Origin: Azospirillum sp. SYSU D00513
GTDB taxonomy: Bacteria > Pseudomonadota > Alphaproteobacteria > Azospirillales > Azospirillaceae
NCBI RefSeq assembly: GCF_017356015.1
Contig: NZ_JAFIQV010000007.1
Coordinates: 62,001-126,000 of the forward strand
Direction of reading: 5' to 3'
Length of the DNA stretch: 64,000 bases
Part shown: one piece after another, positions 8,701-17,641 of the stretch
Position numbering within the stretch: the stretch's first letter is position 1
How the letters are laid out: every line of letters starts with the position of its first letter
Position numbers and translations under genes: made by a program
Notes under the pieces: model-generated
Seen by the model: only the letters and a program-made list of their open reading frames with translations
Database searches by the model: none
Told to the model about the DNA's origin: nothing

Positions 8701-9168
8701 ATGAGTGCAGCCAAAGTGAAGCTTGCCCCCGCCCACACTCTTTCGCGTCGGGGGGAAGGTCCGAATCCCATCGACATTCATGTGGGTGCACGGCTCCGCT
8801 TACGGCGCACGTTACTTGGGTTAAGCCAGGAAAAGCTGGGCGAGGCGGTCGGAATCACCTTCCAGCAGCTCCAGAAGTACGAGCGCGGCTCGAACCGGAT
8901 CAGCGCCAGCCGCCTGTTCAACCTGTCCCAGGTTCTCGGCGTACAGGTCAGCTACTTCTTCGAGGACCTGTCCACGCCGGACGGCCAGAAGCTTGTGGCG
9001 CTGTCCGAGGGTGCCGCCGAAAGCGACGAGGTCGACTCGATGGCCCGGCGCGAAACGCTGGAACTGGTGCGTGCCTATTACCGCATCGACGACACCGCCG
9101 TCCGCAAGCGCACCTTCGACCTGCTGAAGGCGCTGGGCGGCGAGAAGGCCGCGCTCGCCGCCGAATAG
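8701..9168 (+). CDS. XRE-family HTH transcriptional regulator
   Basis: 155 residues. A Cro/C1-type helix-turn-helix lies at about 28-85 ([20 protein letters not shown], then [20 protein letters not shown]). This is followed by [16 protein letters not shown], a signature of a regulator family widespread in Alphaproteobacteria. The C-terminal part ([21 protein letters not shown]) is helical and may mediate oligomerisation. Start ATG behind GAGGGTTG. It lies within polysaccharide locus 1 and may control it; that is inference from position. The 124-bp AT-rich upstream region holds a good -10 box and an inverted repeat. Confidence 0.9.
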   Translation: MSAAKVKLAPAHTLSRRGEGPNPIDIHVGARLRLRRTLLGLSQEKLGEAVGITFQQLQKYERGSNRISASRLFNLSQVLGVQVSYFFEDLSTPDGQKLVALSEGAAESDEVDSMARRETLELVRAYYRIDDTAVRKRTFDLLKALGGEKAALAAE

Positions 9169-9206
9169 GGCGCGTGGCGAACAGGCCGGCCGCCGAAGGG
9201 CGACGC

Positions 9207-10079
9207 TCACCCGTCGCGGACCGGCTCCTCCGGAATCGGCGCCGCGCGGCGTCGCAACGTTGCCGGATCGCGGCCCTTTGCGTCGATCTGCCAGTAATAG
9301 AAGGCGCGGGCCAGCGCGTGATGCAGGCCCGCGCCGCCGTCGAGAAAGCCCATCTTCAGCACGTAGCCGTGCAGGAAGACGCACAAGGGCCGGCACGGGA
9401 GCCGCGCGAACATTCCCTTCAGGCGACGGCGCAGGCCCCTCTCGCGGCCGGCGAGCGGCTTCAGCCGTCCATCCGCCCGTAACGCCGCCTCCCAGTCCGA
9501 ATAACGGTTGTGCCGTTCGAACCATGCGGACAGCGGCTTGCCGTCTCCATGATCGAGCGGGTGGCGCAGGCGCCCGACCGGCCCGCCTATGTCCGGCTGG
9601 TAGTGGCCTTCGACCTCCCACATGGAAGCGACGTCGAGATCCGGCACCGGCGCCCAGGAGGCCCGCCGGCGGTCGAACAGCGCCAGTTTGCGGTTCCAGG
9701 CACCGAAACGCAGGCGGCACCCGAGGAACACCGGCCTGCCGTCGATGAAGTAGCCCGCCATCCGGGGGCCAGCCCGCATCAGGCCGGCGATCTCCTCCAC
9801 CAGTTCCGGCGTCGGCCGCTCATCCGCGTCCACGAACAGGACCCAGTCCGATGCGAAGGGCAGATGGTCCAGGCACCACTGCTTCTTCTTCGGGTAGGCG
9901 CCATTCCAGCGGTAGGGCACGACCCGCGCGCCGAACGCCGCCGCGATGGCCGGCGTGCCGTCGGTGCTGCCGCTGTCCACGACGAACCGTTCGGCGAAGC
10001 GGTCGAGCGAGGCCAAGCAGGATGGCAGGTTCACCGCCTCGTTCCGCGTCATGACCACGACCGACACGGGGATCGCCAT
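9207..10079 (-). CDS. Family 2 glycosyltransferase (WaaE/KdtX-like)
   Basis: About 290 residues. The GT2 core is PVSVVVMTRNEAVNL, FVVDSGSTDGT and VLFVDADERPTPEL (DxD), followed by FRR-like WAPVPDLDV and KPLSAWFERHNRYSDWEA, typical of the LPS-core and exopolysaccharide beta-glucosyltransferases related to WaaE. A C-terminal amphipathic or membrane-associated segment (LCVFLHGYVLKMGFL) fits inner-membrane attachment. I chose the ATG at 10079 (MAIPVSV); longer in-frame versions read through a tandem repeat and look non-coding. It is downstream of the Wzz-like gene and probably in the same transcript. Confidence 0.88.
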   Translation of the reverse strand: MAIPVSVVVMTRNEAVNLPSCLASLDRFAERFVVDSGSTDGTPAIAAAFGARVVPYRWNGAYPKKKQWCLDHLPFASDWVLFVDADERPTPELVEEIAGLMRAGPRMAGYFIDGRPVFLGCRLRFGAWNRKLALFDRRRASWAPVPDLDVASMWEVEGHYQPDIGGPVGRLRHPLDHGDGKPLSAWFERHNRYSDWEAALRADGRLKPLAGRERGLRRRLKGMFARLPCRPLCVFLHGYVLKMGFLDGGAGLHHALARAFYYWQIDAKGRDPATLRRRAAPIPEEPVRDG

Positions 10080-10113
10080 GGAAGTTGGACTCGCTGGAGT
10101 TTTGCTCGTGGAA

Positions 10114-10151
10114 GCAGGCCTCATGTGAGCAGGCCTCATGTGAGCAGGCCT
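10114..10151. repeat. 15-bp tandem repeat (two and a half copies)
   Basis: The unit GCAGGCCTCATGTGA occurs at 10114-10128 and 10129-10143, with a partial third copy from 10144. On the minus strand each full copy carries an in-frame TGA, so the Wzz-like gene ends with stacked stop codons. Confidence 0.85.
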
Positions 10152-11149
10152 GGGCCGGGCGCCGGAACAGGCGGCGAATCGCGCAATGCCGCGCGCAGGC
10201 ACACCAGAAGCAAACCGACGACGAAGCCCACGAATCCCGCGATCGGAACAATCACCAGCGGGTCCGGCCAGTCCGGGCCATCTCCGGCATAGGGTGGCTC
10301 CAGAAGGTCGGCGGCATAGGGAAGATCCACTTCAAGCATCATCGAGACGCGTTCCTGATGGGCCAGCAGGTCCGCGAGCGCGCGGCGGTGCTCTTCCATC
10401 GTCAGCCCGCCCATCCGCGCCTTCACATGGGCGATCTGAACCGCGCTCCGCCGTGCCGCCTCGTCGCGCAGATGCGCGTCGGTGGCCTTCGCCGCGCGCT
10501 CCAGCAGGCCAATGGCGAGGGCGCGGTCGGGATGGCGCAGCTCGACGCGCCGCATCGGGCCGGTCCCCACCCGCTCCACCGTCATGCCGTCACGCAAGGC
10601 GCGGGCGACACGCTCGGCGTCCGGTTCCAGCCAGTCCTCTCGCCCCAAGAGAGCCAGGAACAGCCGCCTCAGCGCCGGTCCCGCGCCCACGGGCGGGCGC
10701 CATGCCGCCCGTTCGGAATCCCAGCGATCGGGGAAGAGCCGTCTCGCAAGATCCGGATCGGTGCTCATCAGCCGCGCCGCGACCGGCCGGGACGCCAGCA
10801 GCTCCAGATAGCGCGTGTAATCCGACAGCGTCTCATCCCCCGGCCCCGGTTCCGCCAGGTGATGGCCCGAGCTGTGCGGCGGAGCGTCAGCAGACACCGG
10901 CACGCGCGGGCCGGCGGCGGCACCGGCGCGGGCGGTCGGGCCGACCAGCATAGTCGCCGTGTGCTGCGGCGTGATGGCGTGCAGCATCAGGACCGCAGCG
11001 GCCAAACCCGCGACGGCCGATCCGGCGAGCAGCTGCCAGCCGTTTCGCAGGCTGCTGGCCAGCGCCCGCAGTTCGCCGCCGGTCGTCCGGGCTCCGTCCC
11101 CTGCCCGTTCTGCCTCCGGTACGAAAAGGCCCAGCCCTCCCTCAGCCAT
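10136..11149 (-). CDS. Wzz/GumC-like chain-length or polysaccharide co-polymerase-type membrane protein
   Basis: 337 residues from the ATG at 11149. There are two membrane segments: LLAGSAVAGLAAAVLMLHAI near residue 40, and VIVPIAGFVGFVVGLLLVCL near the C-terminus. Between them lies a ~230-residue periplasmic region including YTRYLELLASRPVAARLM and a helical stretch (ERAAKATDAHLRDEAARRS). This is the topology of Wzz, GumC and other polysaccharide co-polymerases, although the usual Pro/Gly-rich motif before TM2 is weak. No C-terminal tyrosine kinase domain is present. Its start overlaps the stop of the upstream glycosyltransferase by 8 bp (ATGGCTGA), indicating coupling. The family call is by topology and context rather than strong motif identity. 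Confidence 0.65.
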   Translation of the reverse strand: MAEGGLGLFVPEAERAGDGARTTGGELRALASSLRNGWQLLAGSAVAGLAAAVLMLHAITPQHTATMLVGPTARAGAAAGPRVPVSADAPPHSSGHHLAEPGPGDETLSDYTRYLELLASRPVAARLMSTDPDLARRLFPDRWDSERAAWRPPVGAGPALRRLFLALLGREDWLEPDAERVARALRDGMTVERVGTGPMRRVELRHPDRALAIGLLERAAKATDAHLRDEAARRSAVQIAHVKARMGGLTMEEHRRALADLLAHQERVSMMLEVDLPYAADLLEPPYAGDGPDWPDPLVIVPIAGFVGFVVGLLLVCLRAALRDSPPVPAPGPGLLT

Positions 11150-12383
11150 GCGGCATCCCTCCCGCCAGGGCACGGGGCTCTGCCCCGCCATGACGCGCCA
11201 GTGTGTCCCGCAGGATTGTCCCGAGCCGCCGCGCCGCGTCATCCGCCGTCCAGGATGCGGCAGCCCTCGACGCCCTGCGCCCCTCGGCGTCGCGCAAGTC
11301 CGGGTCCGCCGCGTAACGCCGTATGGCCCCGGCAAGGCCCTGCCCATCCGTGGGCTCGATCACGCGCCCGCATCTCCACCGCGTCACCAGCCGCGCCGCG
11401 TCGCTCCCCGGCGGTCCCAGGAACAGGACGGGCCGACCCGCCGCCAGGGCACCGCCGACCTTGCTCGGCACCATCATTCCGCAGGCCCTCGGGTCGAGGC
11501 TGGCGAGGTGGAGGTCGGCGGCCGACAGGCTCTCGGCCAGCCGCCCGGCGGGCTGCCGGGGAAGGAAGCGCAGGTTGTCCAGTGCCCGCCTCCGTGCCGC
11601 CTCCTGCACGGCGGCGAGGCCGCGCCCAGCGCCCGTCAGCAGGAACAGGATGGCAGGATCGGTGCGTTGCAGCTCCTCCGCCGCGTCCAGCAGCCCGGCC
11701 ATGGGGTGCGCCAGCCCGAAGTTGCCGGAATAGGCCACGACCGGCCGGTCACCGATCCCGAGATCCCGCCGGAACGCGTTCTGGGCGTGCGGCACCGGCC
11801 GGATGAGAGGATCGGGCCAGTTGGGCAGGACGGCGATGCGCCGGCGCGGGACTCCCATGGCCGCGATACGGTCGGCCATGCAGTCGCCGAGTGCCAGGAC
11901 GGCGTCGCAACGGCGGAGCGCCGACACGGTCACGGCTTCCAGAAGCGTGTGGGCGAATGCCGGCAGCCGCACGCCGACCAAGGGCATAAGCGCCGGGTAA
12001 AGATCCTGGCACCAGTGCAGCGCCGCCGCGCGATGCCGGGCCGCGAGGATCGATCCGAGAACCGCCAGGAGCGGCGGGTCGGTCATCGTCACCACCAGAT
12101 CGTGGCGCGGCAGGGCCAGCCCCCGACGGAGCAGCCGGCCCCACGCCGCGCCATAGGCCGCTGTCCGCGGCGCCACTTCCTGGGACGATGGCGTGCCGGC
12201 GCGCAGGACGGTCACATCGCGCGGAGCATCGTCCGGCGGCTCGTCCGGCGCGATGCCGTCCGCCAAGACCGTAACCCGGAAGCCGGACGCGGCGAGCCGT
12301 CCGGCCAGATCGGCGAGCACCCGCCCGGTCGCCCCGACATCCGGCGGGAACACGCGGTTGACGAACAAGATGGACGGTCCCAT
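11142..12383 (-). CDS. Family 4 glycosyltransferase
   Basis: About 413 residues with a GT-B fold. The N-terminal Rossmann domain begins SILFVNRVFPPDVGATGRV. The C-terminal domain contains PVVAYSGNFGLAHPM, LTGAGRGLAAVQ and the donor-binding region MMVPSKVGGALAAGRPVLFL, characteristic of GT4 retaining glycosyltransferases. It is likely cytoplasmic or membrane-associated and acts in exopolysaccharide assembly. I prefer ATG 12383 over the in-frame GTG at 12416. It is first in a minus-strand set of three (GT4, Wzz-like, GT2). The region up to the kinase gene (12384-12613) is the divergent promoter region and shows no other gene. Confidence 0.88.
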   Translation of the reverse strand: MGPSILFVNRVFPPDVGATGRVLADLAGRLAASGFRVTVLADGIAPDEPPDDAPRDVTVLRAGTPSSQEVAPRTAAYGAAWGRLLRRGLALPRHDLVVTMTDPPLLAVLGSILAARHRAAALHWCQDLYPALMPLVGVRLPAFAHTLLEAVTVSALRRCDAVLALGDCMADRIAAMGVPRRRIAVLPNWPDPLIRPVPHAQNAFRRDLGIGDRPVVAYSGNFGLAHPMAGLLDAAEELQRTDPAILFLLTGAGRGLAAVQEAARRRALDNLRFLPRQPAGRLAESLSAADLHLASLDPRACGMMVPSKVGGALAAGRPVLFLGPPGSDAARLVTRWRCGRVIEPTDGQGLAGAIRRYAADPDLRDAEGRRASRAAASWTADDAARRLGTILRDTLARHGGAEPRALAGGMPHG

Positions 12384-12613
12384 TCCCGCAACGGCTCCCT
12401 GCCCTGACGAATACACTCATAAGTATTCACGGCACGAAGCAGCTGGCAACGACTTCCGCAGCGGTCCTAATCCGCACGCGCCGGCGCGGCGGCGTTGCCC
12501 ATGACCGTCCGCCTCCGTTATAGAAAATGGCGCGGCGCAGTCATGGACGGCCGGTCCGGAATGCGCCGACTCGGAAGCCGGACGCCACCGCGCTCGACGG
12601 ACCAGACCATCTC

Positions 12614-15055
12614 ATGAGCACATCCCCCGCCGAGCCGGCAGCTCCCTACTTCCTCGCCGGAGGAGGCGCCATGGGCGCGCGCATGCGCGCGCATGACTGG
12701 GCCGGGACTCCCCTCGGCGCGCCGGAGACATGGCCGCAGTCCCTGCGGACGCTGGTGAGCCTCATGCTCACCTCCCGCTTTCCGATGTTCGCGGCCTGGG
12801 GACCGGACCTCACCTTCCTCTACAACGACAGCTACCGCCCGATTCTCGGCAACAAGCCCGAGGCGCTGGGCCGCGCCTTCGCCGATGTCTGGTCCGACAT
12901 ATGGGACACGCTCAGCCCGCTGGCGGAGCGCGCCCTGTCGGGCGAGGCCACCTTCCACGAGAACCGGCTCCTCGTGATGGAGCGGCACGGCTACCGGGAG
13001 GAGACCTACTTCACCTTCTCCTACAGCCCCGTACGGGACGAATCCGGTGCCGTCGCGGGGATGTTCTGCGCCTGCACCGAAACCACGGAGGAGGTGCGGG
13101 CCAAGCGCCAGATCGCCGCGGAAGGCGACCGGCTGCGCGAGCTGTTCCGGCAGGCGCCCGGCTTCATGTGCGTGCTGCGCGGGCCGAACCACGTCTTCGA
13201 ACTCGCCAACGACGCCTACCACCGGCTCGTCGGCCAGCGCGATCTCCTGGGCAAATCCGCCCGCGAGGCGCTGCCCGACCTCGCCGAACAACGCTTCTTC
13301 GATCTGCTGGACCGCGTGTACCGGACCGGCGACCCCTTCGTCGGCCACGCGCAGCCCCTCACCATCCGCCGCCGCCCCGGCGCGCGGGCCGAGAAGCGCT
13401 TCGTCACCTTCGTCTTCCAGCCGACGCGCGACGCCGACGGGCGGGTGACCGGCATCTTCGTCGAGGGCAGCGACGTAACGGAGGCCAAGCGGGCGGAAGA
13501 TGCCCTGCGGGACCTCAATGCTACGCTGGAGCGGCGCGTCGCCGAACGCACGGCCGAGCGCGACCGCATGTGGCGGCTGTCCACCGATATCATGCTGGTG
13601 TCCCGCTTCGACGGCAGCATCACCGCGGTGAACCCCGCCTGGACCAGCCTGCTCGGCTGGACGCAGGAGGAGCTGCTCGGCAGCTCGTTCATGGAGCTGG
13701 TCCACCCGGACGAGCGGCAGGCCACGCAGGCCGAAATGGCGCACATCGCCTCGGGCCAGACCACCCTCCAGTTCGAGAACCGCTACCGCCACAAGGACGG
13801 GTCCTACCGCTGGATCTCCTGGATCGCGGTTCCGGAGGAGGGTTTCATGCACGGCGTCGGCCGCGACGTGACCACCCAGAAGGAGGCGGACGCGGCCCTG
13901 CGGCAGGCCGAGGACCAGCTGCGCCAGGCGCAGAAGATGGACGCGGTCGGGCAGCTCACCGGCGGCGTGGCGCACGACTTCAACAACCTGCTCCAGGCGC
14001 TGGGCGGCTGCCTGACCATGATCGGCCGGCGCACGGACGAGCCGCGCATCCGCCCGCTGCTCGACGCCGGCCAGCAGGCGGTGGACCGGGGGGCGAAGCT
14101 GGTCCAGCAGCTCATGGCCTTTGCGAGGCGCGGCAGCCTGCGGCCGGAACCCATCGATGTGCGCGACCGGGTGCTCGGCATGTCCGAGCTGCTGATCCGC
14201 GCGTTGCGCGCCGACATCCATTTCGAAACCCGCTTCGCGCCGCAGCTCTGGCCGGTCGAGGTGGACCCGACGCAGTTCGAGCTTGCGCTGATCAACCTCG
14301 CGGTCAACGCGCGCGACGCCATGCCCGAGGGCGGCACGCTGACGTTGGAGGCCGCCAACGTCTCCCTGCTGCGGGGGGATCCGTCGGGGCTTGCCGGTGA
14401 CTTCGTGCGCCTGTCGGTGTCGGACACCGGCACCGGCATGCCGGCCGATGTGGCGGCCCGTGCCTTCGAACCCTTCTTCACCACCAAAGAGATCGGCAAG
14501 GGGACTGGGCTGGGGCTGGCGCAGGTCTATGGCCTCGCCCAGCAGGCCGGCGGCACCGCGCGGGTGGTGAGCGGGCCGGGCCGGGGCACGACCGTCGAGA
14601 TCCTGCTCCGCCGTTCCGGCGCCGCCCCGGTCGCCGAGCCCGCCCAGCCCGAGCCCGGCACGGCCCCGCCCCGCCGCGCGGCGCGCCTGCTGATCGTGGA
14701 GGACGACCCGATCGTTTCCATGACCGTCGGCACCGCGCTGGAGGACATCGGATTCTCCGTCCTCCGCGCGCCCTCGGCCGACGCGGCGCTTCCCCTCCTG
14801 GCGGCGGGGGGCATCGACCTGCTGTTCAGCGACGTGGTGATGCCCGGCAGCATGAGCGGCGTGGATCTGGCACGCGAGGTGCGGCGTCTCCATCCGGGCC
14901 TGCCCGTGGTGCTCGCGACGGGCTACAGCGAGGAGATCGCCCGCGCCACCGGCGTCCAGGTCCTGCCGAAGCCCTACCGGATCGACCAACTCGTGGCGGT
15001 GCTCGACGCGGCGCTGGCGGAGGCCGGTCAAGCCGGAGCGGGATCAGCGCACTGA
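12614..15055 (+). CDS. PAS-domain hybrid histidine kinase with C-terminal receiver
   Basis: About 813 residues. There are three PAS-type sensor regions: near 30-160 (FPMFAAWGPDLTFLYNDSY), 175-290 (APGFMCVLRGPNHVFELAND) and 325-430 (DGSITAVNPAWTSLLGW). Short coiled coils lie between them. The HisKA phospho-acceptor is H454 in VAHDFNNLLQ. A HATPase follows with N box NLAVNARDAM, G1 DTGTGMP and G2 GTGLGLAQV. A receiver domain ends the protein, with acceptor D740 in LLFSDVVMPG. No transmembrane segment is visible, so it is a soluble sensor. No partner regulator lies next to it. Start uncertain: ATG 12614 begins where similarity-like sequence starts; an in-frame ATG at 12527 would add 29 residues. 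Its end overlaps the converging ligase gene by 12 bp. Confidence 0.9.
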   Translation: MSTSPAEPAAPYFLAGGGAMGARMRAHDWAGTPLGAPETWPQSLRTLVSLMLTSRFPMFAAWGPDLTFLYNDSYRPILGNKPEALGRAFADVWSDIWDTLSPLAERALSGEATFHENRLLVMERHGYREETYFTFSYSPVRDESGAVAGMFCACTETTEEVRAKRQIAAEGDRLRELFRQAPGFMCVLRGPNHVFELANDAYHRLVGQRDLLGKSAREALPDLAEQRFFDLLDRVYRTGDPFVGHAQPLTIRRRPGARAEKRFVTFVFQPTRDADGRVTGIFVEGSDVTEAKRAEDALRDLNATLERRVAERTAERDRMWRLSTDIMLVSRFDGSITAVNPAWTSLLGWTQEELLGSSFMELVHPDERQATQAEMAHIASGQTTLQFENRYRHKDGSYRWISWIAVPEEGFMHGVGRDVTTQKEADAALRQAEDQLRQAQKMDAVGQLTGGVAHDFNNLLQALGGCLTMIGRRTDEPRIRPLLDAGQQAVDRGAKLVQQLMAFARRGSLRPEPIDVRDRVLGMSELLIRALRADIHFETRFAPQLWPVEVDPTQFELALINLAVNARDAMPEGGTLTLEAANVSLLRGDPSGLAGDFVRLSVSDTGTGMPADVAARAFEPFFTTKEIGKGTGLGLAQVYGLAQQAGGTARVVSGPGRGTTVEILLRRSGAAPVAEPAQPEPGTAPPRRAARLLIVEDDPIVSMTVGTALEDIGFSVLRAPSADAALPLLAAGGIDLLFSDVVMPGSMSGVDLAREVRRLHPGLPVVLATGYSEEIARATGVQVLPKPYRIDQLVAVLDAALAEAGQAGAGSAH

Positions 15056-16321
15056 AGCGGGCCGGTGCTCCGCAGCGAGCATCATCAGGGTCAGCAGCAA
15101 GCCCGTGTCGAGGTATTTGAAGCTCGTGTGCAGGCCGAGCGCCATCGCCAGTGGCGCCAGCAGCGCCCACGCAAGCGGCGGGTTGGCGCGCAGCAGGCCG
15201 GCGGCCCTCACCGCCATTGCCCCGAAATAGGCGAGCAGAGCCACTAGCCCCAGCGCGCCCGCTTTTGCCAGAATGTAGCTCACCAGCGTATGGGTGTAGG
15301 ACACGCGCCATCCGCCGACCGCCGGGTTCTCGACCAGCGCGCCCCATCCGTCCCCGAACAGGAAGGACCAGGGCGAACGGGAAATCTGCGCCAGCACCGC
15401 CGCCGCTTCCTCCCAGCGGCCGTTGGCGCCCGTCACCCTGGTCTTTTCGATGGCCAGATCCACGGCGCCGAGCAGCGTGCCGGCGAACAGCCAGCCCAGC
15501 CCGCCGGCCACCGGTGCCAGCAGAAGCATTGTCAGCGGCACGCGCGCCGCCCAGCGCGCGCCGACCGCAAGGAAGGCGAGCGCCGCGAGCCCGAGCGCCA
15601 CCCGGTGCACGGCCCCCGCCAACGCCGCAAGGCACAGGAGGCCCGCCGAAAGGAAGAGCATGGCGAGGCCCCAGCGAAGCATCCCGCCGCGCCGGGCCAG
15701 CGCCGCGGCCGCGAAGGGCAGCCCGACGGCGGCGAACAGAACCGACGGCGCGTTCAGGACATAGGCGCTTCCATCGGCCATCGCCCGCGCACCGACGGCT
15801 TCGAACTCCCAGCCCGCCTGCCGCCACCAGCGCAGGACGAACAGGAAGCCGGCCAGCATCAGCCCCAGCGCCAGCGCGTCCACCGCCAAGCCCGGCACGG
15901 GCCGGCCAGCCGCACCGTCTCGCGCCCGGCGCAGCACCGGCACCAGCATCACCGGCAGGAACAGGTAGAGCAGCGGCACCACGTCACGCAGGGTGTTGGC
16001 CAAGCTCCACCCCTGCCATGCGCCGCGCAACAGGGGCACCCAGAGCAGCCAGGCGAGCGCCAGGATGCCCAGAAGCTCCCAAGCGTCCCGCCCACCGCCC
16101 CTTCCGCGCAACGCATGGCCGGTTACGACGGTGAGCGGCCGCCAAAGCCCGGCGGTTAGGGCGAGCAGCGCGCCGATCGCCAGCTCGGCAAAGCGCAACT
16201 CGGGCGGCGCCGGGACGCTGAGGGCGCCATAAACCGCCAGTGCGAGAACCAGCGTGGACAGGCGCCGGCGCAGGGCGGCGTTTCCGGCGCCGTCCGTTCC
16301 ACGCGATGCGAGCGCCGTCAC
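15044..16321 (-). CDS. O-antigen ligase / Wzy-like polytopic membrane protein
   Basis: About 425 residues with ten or more hydrophobic segments (for example LSTLVLALAVYGALSVPAP, WELLGILALAWLLWVPLL, VALGLAALAFLAVGARWA). A large periplasmic loop near the C-terminus contains FLFGDGWGALVENPAVGG and SYTHTLVSYILAKAG. A glycine-rich loop followed by HxxxxxxLxxxG is the usual mark of the Wzy_C/O-antigen ligase superfamily. It probably polymerises or transfers the exopolysaccharide made by the neighbouring transferases. I prefer GTG 16321 (GGAGCGGAGCAG upstream) over GTG 16351. Which polymer it acts on cannot be read from the sequence. Confidence 0.8.
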   Translation of the reverse strand: MTALASRGTDGAGNAALRRRLSTLVLALAVYGALSVPAPPELRFAELAIGALLALTAGLWRPLTVVTGHALRGRGGGRDAWELLGILALAWLLWVPLLRGAWQGWSLANTLRDVVPLLYLFLPVMLVPVLRRARDGAAGRPVPGLAVDALALGLMLAGFLFVLRWWRQAGWEFEAVGARAMADGSAYVLNAPSVLFAAVGLPFAAAALARRGGMLRWGLAMLFLSAGLLCLAALAGAVHRVALGLAALAFLAVGARWAARVPLTMLLLAPVAGGLGWLFAGTLLGAVDLAIEKTRVTGANGRWEEAAAVLAQISRSPWSFLFGDGWGALVENPAVGGWRVSYTHTLVSYILAKAGALGLVALLAYFGAMAVRAAGLLRANPPLAWALLAPLAMALGLHTSFKYLDTGLLLTLMMLAAEHRPASVR

Positions 16322-16422
16322 CTGCTCCGCTCCCCCGATTCGCCTATCCACATCTTCGGCGCGCCTTGTTCCCGCTGCTGTGGCAGAATTCCACGCCGCT
16401 CAACCCCAGGAAAGAGGAAGCC

Positions 16423-17553
16423 TTGCCCCACAGCGTCGAGACCCACCCGCTGCCCTCCGAACGGATCGGCACGAGCCGCTCGCTGACCGTGCACCGTTTC
16501 GGCACGCCGGGCACGCGGCCGAAGGTCTATATCCAGGCGGGGCTGCATGCAGACGAGACGCCCGGCTTCCTCACAGCACACCACCTGATCCGCCGGCTGG
16601 CCTCCGCACGCGTCCTGGGTGAGGTGGTCGTGGTGCCGGTGGCCAACCCCGTCGGGCTGTCGCAGGTCGTGAAAGGCACGCATGTCGGGCGCTACGCGCT
16701 GAACGACGGCGGAAACTTCAACCGCGGCTTCGCCGATCTCGCCGAAGCCGCGCAGGCACGCGTGCAGGGCAGGCTCGGGCCGGACGCGGCCGCCAACGTC
16801 GCGCTGATCCGCGGCGCCCTGCGCGACGCCCATGCCGAGGTACGGCCGGGCGACGAGATCGCCGCCATGAAGCACGCGCTGCTCGGCTTGGCGCTCGACG
16901 CCGACCTCGTGCTCGACCTCCACTGCGACATGGAGGCGGTCGTCCATCTCTACACCGGCGACGCGCTCTGGCCGGAGCTCGCCGACCTGGCTGCCGATCT
17001 CGGCGCGGAGGCGGTGCTGCTGGCAAGCGACTCGGGCGGCCCCCCCTTCGACGAGGCCTGTTCCGCGACCTGGTGGCGCCTGTCCGAACGGCTCGGCGCG
17101 GAAGGCCCCGTTCCCCCGGCCTGCGCCGCCGTAACCGTGGAGCTGCGCGGCAAGGCTGACGTGGACGACGCCCGGGCCACCGCCGACGCCGAGGCGATCC
17201 TGCGCACCCTGGTCCGGCGCGGGGTGGTCGAGGGTGACCCGGTCCCCCTGCCCGACCCGGCCTGCGAGGCCACCCCGCTCGCCGGACTGGCGCGGGTCAT
17301 CGCGCCGGCCTCCGGTGTCATCGCCTTCCGGCGGAGCGTCGGCGACCGGGTCGAGGCGGGCGAGACCGTGGCGGAGATCGTGGATCCCACGGCAAAAGAC
17401 CCGGATGCCGCGCGCATCGCGCTGACGGCACCCGTCGCCGGCCTCGTCATGGCGCGCAGCAACGTCCGCTTCGCCGGCCGGGGCGACCTCATCGCCTCCA
17501 TCGCGGGCGCCGCCGCCCTGCCGGCGAGCGGACGCGGGCTGCTCTTCGACTAA
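16423..17553 (+). CDS. Succinylglutamate desuccinylase/aspartoacylase-family deacylase
   Basis: About 376 residues. The zinc carboxypeptidase-like site is visible: QAGLHADETPG provides the HxxE ligands and LVLDLHCD the third His. VVVVPVANPVGLSQ and LNDGGNFNRGF supply the substrate-binding Asn/Arg region. The C-terminal ~110 residues resemble a biotinyl/lipoyl-like beta-barrel (APASGVIAFRRSVGDRVEAGE). Family members remove acyl groups from N-acyl amino acids or, in related branches, ectoine intermediates; the substrate here is unknown. The start is taken as TTG 16423, just behind AGGAAAGAGGAAG. A longer in-frame version from 16240 would overlap the divergent gene and looks non-coding. Confidence 0.85.
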   Translation: MPHSVETHPLPSERIGTSRSLTVHRFGTPGTRPKVYIQAGLHADETPGFLTAHHLIRRLASARVLGEVVVVPVANPVGLSQVVKGTHVGRYALNDGGNFNRGFADLAEAAQARVQGRLGPDAAANVALIRGALRDAHAEVRPGDEIAAMKHALLGLALDADLVLDLHCDMEAVVHLYTGDALWPELADLAADLGAEAVLLASDSGGPPFDEACSATWWRLSERLGAEGPVPPACAAVTVELRGKADVDDARATADAEAILRTLVRRGVVEGDPVPLPDPACEATPLAGLARVIAPASGVIAFRRSVGDRVEAGETVAEIVDPTAKDPDAARIALTAPVAGLVMARSNVRFAGRGDLIASIAGAAALPASGRGLLFD

Positions 17554-17641
17554 AGACGGGTGGCCTTTCGGAGCGTATGCTGCCCCTCGCAATGGTTTCG
17601 ACAACAGACTAAGCTGCGCCGGGCGCATCGCGCCGACAGGA

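Noticed and set aside
10080..10202. A longer version of the GT2 protein at 9207 starting at 10202
   Set aside because: The extra N-terminus is read from the tandem repeats and the end of the neighbouring gene; MAIPVSVVVMTRNE is the natural GT2 start.
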